NCBI RefSeq assembly: GCF_014656415.1 | Contig: NZ_BNCJ01000017.1 | Coordinates: 31,949 to 95,948 of the forward strand | Direction of reading: 5' to 3' | DNA length: 64,000 bases | Source: Seohaeicola zhoushanensis | Lineage (GTDB): Bacteria; Pseudomonadota; Alphaproteobacteria; Rhodobacterales; Rhodobacteraceae | Part shown: piece by piece, positions 60,784 to 64,000 of the stretch | Position numbering within the stretch: the first letter of the stretch is position 1 | Layout: every line of letters starts with the position of its first letter | Notes under the pieces: generated by a model | Seen by the model: the letters and a program-made list of their open reading frames with translations, nothing else | Databases searched by the model: none | Told to the model about the DNA's origin: nothing | Translations under genes and position numbers: made by a program

Positions 60784-61947
60784 CTAGAAGAGCCCCTCGT
60801 CGGTCCCCTGGGGCGCGGTGATCAGGGTGTCATCGCTGGGCTTCCTCGCTTTGCCCTCGAGTTGGAAGTCGAGGAGGCCTCTTGCCTTCATTCGCGAGCA
60901 CACGTCCTTCACGTGCGTCTCCTTGAGGGGGAACTGCTCCATGAGCAAGAGGGCGAGGGTGCCGAAATCGATGGCATGTTCACGGGCCAGTATCTCCGAG
61001 ATCCGCTCCTCGGCCAAATCGAGGTATCTCTTGCACCCGACGCCGCGTTCTCCTTGCTCGTAGGAAGCGAAGTATTCTGAAGTAAACAGCATGCCTTGAC
61101 CGGTCAGGAACGCCTTGGCTTCCCGGCGGATCTTGAACTCCTCTTGTTCGACCTTGGCGTGTACGTCCCGGAACACCTTCACCCCTTCGGGCCGTCTGGT
61201 TCCGAGCATCAGGCGCATCTTCTCCCTGTTCACGCCGTTCTTGAGTATCGAGAAGTCGGGTAGGTAGTTCGCCACGCCGCGAGACCGGAAGGCGTCCTTC
61301 AACAGGTGGAGGACCTTGAGATCCCCTCTCATGTCGTCTGGAAGCTGCTGGGCGGTTCGTTCCCAATCCGGGTCGCCCACAAACTCCCCGAACTGATGGG
61401 CGACCTTGGGGTTGACTGAGTGTCTGGCGACTTCCTCTGTCATGAAGTTGAACAGGAAGTCTCCTCCTCGCTCCATGAGAAAGTCGCAGACCTCGGATAC
61501 CCGCACCACCCAGTTCGTCGGGTCGATGAACGTGAAGGTGTAGCCATCCGGGAGACGCTGGGCGATCCCCTCGAGGTTGTCTTCGAATGCGCCACCGAAG
61601 ACGTGAATTTCGATGCCGCTCTTCCCCGCTGCATATTCGCGGAGGCGTCGTTCGCTTTCCGGGTCCTTTTCGCAGAGGCAGAAGCGCAACTTCAGCTTCC
61701 CGCCCCGGCGCTCTTCCACGAACTTGCGGACGACTTCCAGCAACTCGACGGCCACACCGAAGGAGGCGTCCGAGCACCCTTGATCGTCGCGGATGTTCCA
61801 CGGTCCCGCGAACCCATCCACATAATTGAAGGCGCCCCAGCCCCCCATCATGATCTTCACTGCGAGGGTCTCGAGGTAGCGCCTGAGGAATACGTGCTTG
61901 ATGTAGGTCTGCTCTCGACCCACATAGAAATCGTTTGGTCCGTTCAT
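60784..61947 (-). CDS. tcmP: Three-Cys-motif partner protein TcmP
   Basis: A 387-residue protein of the TcmP family, named for its genomic link to a three-cysteine (DUF5131) partner. Near the N-terminus YVDGFAGP (42-49) resembles motif I of SAM-dependent methyltransferases, and FIDPTNW (140-146) resembles their motif IV region (family usually FIDPFG). The C-terminal third is probably a winged-helix module. A nucleic-acid-modifying role is possible but unproven. Its ATG overlaps the stop of the DUF5131 gene by four bases (ATGA), so both are made from one message. Confidence 0.85.
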   Translation of the reverse strand: MNGPNDFYVGREQTYIKHVFLRRYLETLAVKIMMGGWGAFNYVDGFAGPWNIRDDQGCSDASFGVAVELLEVVRKFVEERRGGKLKLRFCLCEKDPESERRLREYAAGKSGIEIHVFGGAFEDNLEGIAQRLPDGYTFTFIDPTNWVVRVSEVCDFLMERGGDFLFNFMTEEVARHSVNPKVAHQFGEFVGDPDWERTAQQLPDDMRGDLKVLHLLKDAFRSRGVANYLPDFSILKNGVNREKMRLMLGTRRPEGVKVFRDVHAKVEQEEFKIRREAKAFLTGQGMLFTSEYFASYEQGERGVGCKRYLDLAEERISEILAREHAIDFGTLALLLMEQFPLKETHVKDVCSRMKARGLLDFQLEGKARKPSDDTLITAPQGTDEGLF

Positions 61948-62705
61948 GCTGCGTTAATTTCCAACAAAATCGATTCAGGTACTATCTGCCACGGGAAGCC
62001 GTTCCACTCTTCCCCGTCAAGGATGCGCCCACCACTCTTCGGTCGGGGGCCTCCCCACTGCTTGAAAAAAAATGCCGTTCCGTAGCGGTCGCAGATCGTG
62101 CGGATTTCTCTCGCCCACTCGGCTTCCATTGGACGTGCTCTGGGTCCGCTCTCGCCTCCGACGATAGCCCATGCGATCCCTGACAGGTTCACGGCCCCCA
62201 CCGGGCTGAGGAGGGGCTCGAAGGAGATGAACCGCGCCGGTGAGTTTACTTCCTGAAGGTGCCGAATGCGGGACACATGCGCCGCGTCCTCCACCGATAC
62301 ACCGAGCCAGATGTGGCTTGGCACTTCTCGGCCACCGTAGCGCCGCTGGATGTAAGACCGCATCAGCGAGCTTCGCTTGGTCAGAACCTGATAGACGTGC
62401 CAGTTGGCCGTCTCCATCGCATCGAAGACCCGGTCGATGTATTCGCGCGGCACTCGCTTGTGAAAAAGGTCGCTCATGCTGTTCACGAAGATCATCCGGG
62501 GTTTCTTCCAGAGCGCTGGTTGGGCCAGCCGAGAAGGCCATAGGCGGAGATCGAAGCCCTGCTCATACGGGTGGCCCTCCAAGCCGCGCCATCTCTCTGC
62601 GAACCGCTCAGCGTAGCAGTTGTCACAGCCTGGGCCGATCTTCGTGCACCCCGTCACGGGGTTCCACGTCGCGTCTGTCCACTCGATCTGGGATTTCTGT
62701 GCCAT
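61944..62705 (-). CDS. DUF5131 / phage Gp37-Gp68-like three-Cys protein
   Basis: A 253-residue protein of the Gp37/Gp68 (DUF5131) family. The hallmark is NPVTGCTKIGPGCDNCYAE, with cysteines at 20, 27 and 30, a likely iron-sulfur or metal site as in radical-SAM-like proteins. FVNSMSDLFHK, VYQVLTKR, IWLGVSVED and FISFEPLL complete the family pattern. It is the partner of the adjacent TcmP. The family is frequent in phages and mobile islands, which matches the context. The biochemical role is not known. ATG at 62705 is favoured by the homology boundary. Confidence 0.88.
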   Translation of the reverse strand: MAQKSQIEWTDATWNPVTGCTKIGPGCDNCYAERFAERWRGLEGHPYEQGFDLRLWPSRLAQPALWKKPRMIFVNSMSDLFHKRVPREYIDRVFDAMETANWHVYQVLTKRSSLMRSYIQRRYGGREVPSHIWLGVSVEDAAHVSRIRHLQEVNSPARFISFEPLLSPVGAVNLSGIAWAIVGGESGPRARPMEAEWAREIRTICDRYGTAFFFKQWGGPRPKSGGRILDGEEWNGFPWQIVPESILLEINAA

Positions 62706-63207
62706 GCTCGCCAACCGCCCTTTTGGGTCGAGTGTACACCAGATGCTGCCTCGGGGAAGCCCGGTGTTCACCTTGTGTGCTCCCCTGTGGCCGGTCGGCT
62801 CTCTCGACCTCGGGCGGGTGGCTGCCAACCAAGAGGTTCCGTGCTCGGCTGGTGAGGCCGAACCGCTCGACGTATTCCATGAGAACAGCCTCGAGTTCGA
62901 CGACGTAGTGGACGTGCGGAGAGGGCGTGTGGTTGTGGTCCATCGCGCCACGATAGGGCTCGGCGGTTAACGAGGTCTTAACGTGGCGCACCTTCTTGGA
63001 GGCGGCTCGTGTATGACCGAAGATTGGGAAAGTGAACCATCGGTTTGTTGGGAGCTCTGCGCGTCCCAACTTCAGATGCTCAACGATGTGTGTTGCGAAA
63101 ACGTCACTGTTATGTTAAGTGAAATTCCTGGACCCGCTTTCTCTCAACGACACTGCGAGTTCAGATTTCGAGCGTACGATTCATTGAAGATGCATGGGGG
63201 AAGGCGA
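62706..63207. other. Non-coding or poorly coding stretch in the island
   Basis: About 500 bases with no secure gene. A minus-strand open frame from 62943 to 62623 (107 codons) begins with a plausible MDHNHTPSPHVHYVVELEAV but has no ribosome site and overlaps the DUF5131 start by 83 bases. Composition is AT-richer than the chromosome to the left, above all near 63085-63130, the likely promoter area of the next gene. Confidence 0.4.
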
Positions 63208-63825
63208 ATGATACTCAAGAGATTCGTAGCGGCCGCAATTCTCGGCGTGGCGCTTCACATGTCAGTTTCCAGTGCTTCAGCATCTACAGTGGCTTTCGAC
63301 AGCACAGGGAGTTCTCTGGCACCTGGCTCGCTTGTCGTTATTAATTACCTTGATCAAGGGTTAGTTTTTACATCGGCAGTTGGCGGACTGCTCAGCCGTG
63401 TTGATGCGTTGTTCGAGCTTGCCGCACCTACGCCTCAAACGGTTACTCTGACGCTCTATTCTTTTGGCGGCGGGGCGCTCGGAAGTGCGATGGACAGCGC
63501 AAGTGCAGTCTTAAGTTCCGGCGGGCAGACGCTGGAGTTTACGGGATGGACAGCGGCCCTTGTCGCCGGCCAAAGTTATGGTTTGATTGCGTCGACGCCG
63601 AGCACTTATTCGTTGGGGTGGGATTTCACTTCGGATCCGGTAAGCGGTAGTCTGGGCCGTTACTACCAATTTTCTGGCAGTCCGCCGGTAGTTCAATCGT
63701 CGGCCACTCCGATTGCCAAGGTCACGGTAGATCCTGCGGTTGTACCCCTGCCGGCTGGGGGACCTCTTATCGTATCTGGAATGGTTCTTCTTTTCTTGTT
63801 CGGCAAGCAGCGGCGTAGGGCTTAG
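63208..63825 (+). CDS. Exported protein with VPLPA-CTERM sorting signal
   Basis: A 205-residue surface or exopolymer-associated protein. A signal peptide ends around SASA (residue 22). The middle is a beta-rich Gly/Ser/Thr domain. The C-terminus has VPLPAGG (about 179-185), a hydrophobic helix and a basic cluster KQRRRA, the tripartite exosortase/VPLPA-CTERM signal of rhodobacteria. GGGAAGG lies five bases before the ATG. The gene is clearly AT-richer than the core genes. No exosortase is in the window, so it must rely on one elsewhere. Confidence 0.82.
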   Translation: MILKRFVAAAILGVALHMSVSSASASTVAFDSTGSSLAPGSLVVINYLDQGLVFTSAVGGLLSRVDALFELAAPTPQTVTLTLYSFGGGALGSAMDSASAVLSSGGQTLEFTGWTAALVAGQSYGLIASTPSTYSLGWDFTSDPVSGSLGRYYQFSGSPPVVQSSATPIAKVTVDPAVVPLPAGGPLIVSGMVLLFLFGKQRRRA

Positions 63826-64000
63826 TGGTGGTCGTGCCGATCCGCCTTGTGAGAGCCACTGAGCTTGAGGGACGAACGGAACTCGTTTCTTAGCGAAACG
63901 TGCCTCTGCGATAGCTTCTTGGGCAGCGGTCAGCCACCAGCAAGAGAGTGTCAGATCTTCTGTGTATGAGTGATCCGGTCCATGCTTCTTCGAAAGGAAG
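63822..64000 (-). CDS. C-terminal fragment of an unidentified gene (runs off the right edge)
   Basis: An open frame on the minus strand, from the right edge to a TAA at 63822-63824, gives about 58 residues ending in LKLSGSHKADRHDHH. It contains a helical stretch WWLTAAQEAIAEARFAKKR. The stop overlaps that of the VPLPA gene by two bases (convergent). The family is not recognised, and only the 3' end is visible. Confidence 0.35.

Noticed and set aside
62623..62943. Minus-strand 107-codon frame starting MDHNHTPSPHVHYVVELEAV
   Set aside because: The first 40 residues look plausible, but there is no ribosome site, it overlaps the start of DUF5131 by 83 bases in another frame, and the C-terminal half looks like shadow sequence. 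Kept as uncertain, not annotated as a gene.

Overview
The window is a GC-rich, densely coding stretch of a chromosome from an alphaproteobacterium, most likely of the family Rhodobacteraceae. Support for this comes from gene content and style: SuhB, ClpS, TadA, an SdhE with a TTG start, a LdtR-like MarR regulator, a VPLPA-CTERM sorting signal, a strong third-position GC bias, and very frequent 1- to 8-base gene overlaps (ATGA, GTGA, TGATG). I see no rRNA or tRNA gene, no CRISPR array and no complete insertion sequence. Family names below come from reading the translations, not from database searches.

Layout. 1-6.4 kb holds housekeeping and redox-repair genes: a DMT exporter, a periplasmic glutathione peroxidase, msrB-msrA, suhB, an exported metallo-beta-lactamase-fold protein, an FAD-linked oxidase and a DsrE protein. 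6.4-12.7 kb is a minus-strand membrane-stress-like cluster: a microprotein, XpaC, TelA, a DUF2927 lipoprotein, SPFH-GYF, cytochrome b561 and a double zinc-ribbon membrane protein. It is followed by a pseudouridine synthase with a long 32-residue repeat tail, tadA and clpS. 15.3-22.8 kb carries two tandem NTF2-cyclase signalling genes that share a nearly identical core, an HTH/IrrE-like protein, and various enzymes and transporters. 22.8-28.9 kb is a four-gene operon of dynamin-like and small GTPases that looks like a duplicated large+small pair, the last member apparently ending in a roadblock-like domain. gatC-gatA follow. 31-41.8 kb is mixed: an amidase, a methyltransferase/FAD oxidase/aldo-keto reductase operon, a NYN-LOTUS protein, a Phd-Doc toxin-antitoxin pair with a good promoter, hydrolases, an RTX protein and a MATE pump.

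41.8-56.8 kb reads as one catabolic region for an unidentified nitrogenous (amide, amine or peptide-like) compound. It has a polyamine-type ABC importer, an amidase, an M81/MlrC peptidase, a ThDP decarboxylase-like enzyme, two FAD amine oxidases, an acyl-CoA ligase, an amidohydrolase that has lost most of its metal ligands, and a LysR regulator. Two of its promoters share a TCATAACC-containing motif at nearly the same distance from the start codon.

56.8-59.8 kb returns to core genes (aspartate aminotransferase, an XRE regulator, sdhE). At position 60080 a MarR/LdtR-type gene is cut in mid-helix, and the sequence changes to an AT-richer accessory segment that runs to the right edge. This carries a tail-anchored hypothetical protein, a TcmP/DUF5131 (three-Cys-motif) gene pair with a 4-base overlap, a VPLPA-CTERM surface protein and the end of an unidentified gene. 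The most promising candidates for undescribed biology are the tandem dynamin operon and the TcmP/DUF5131 island.
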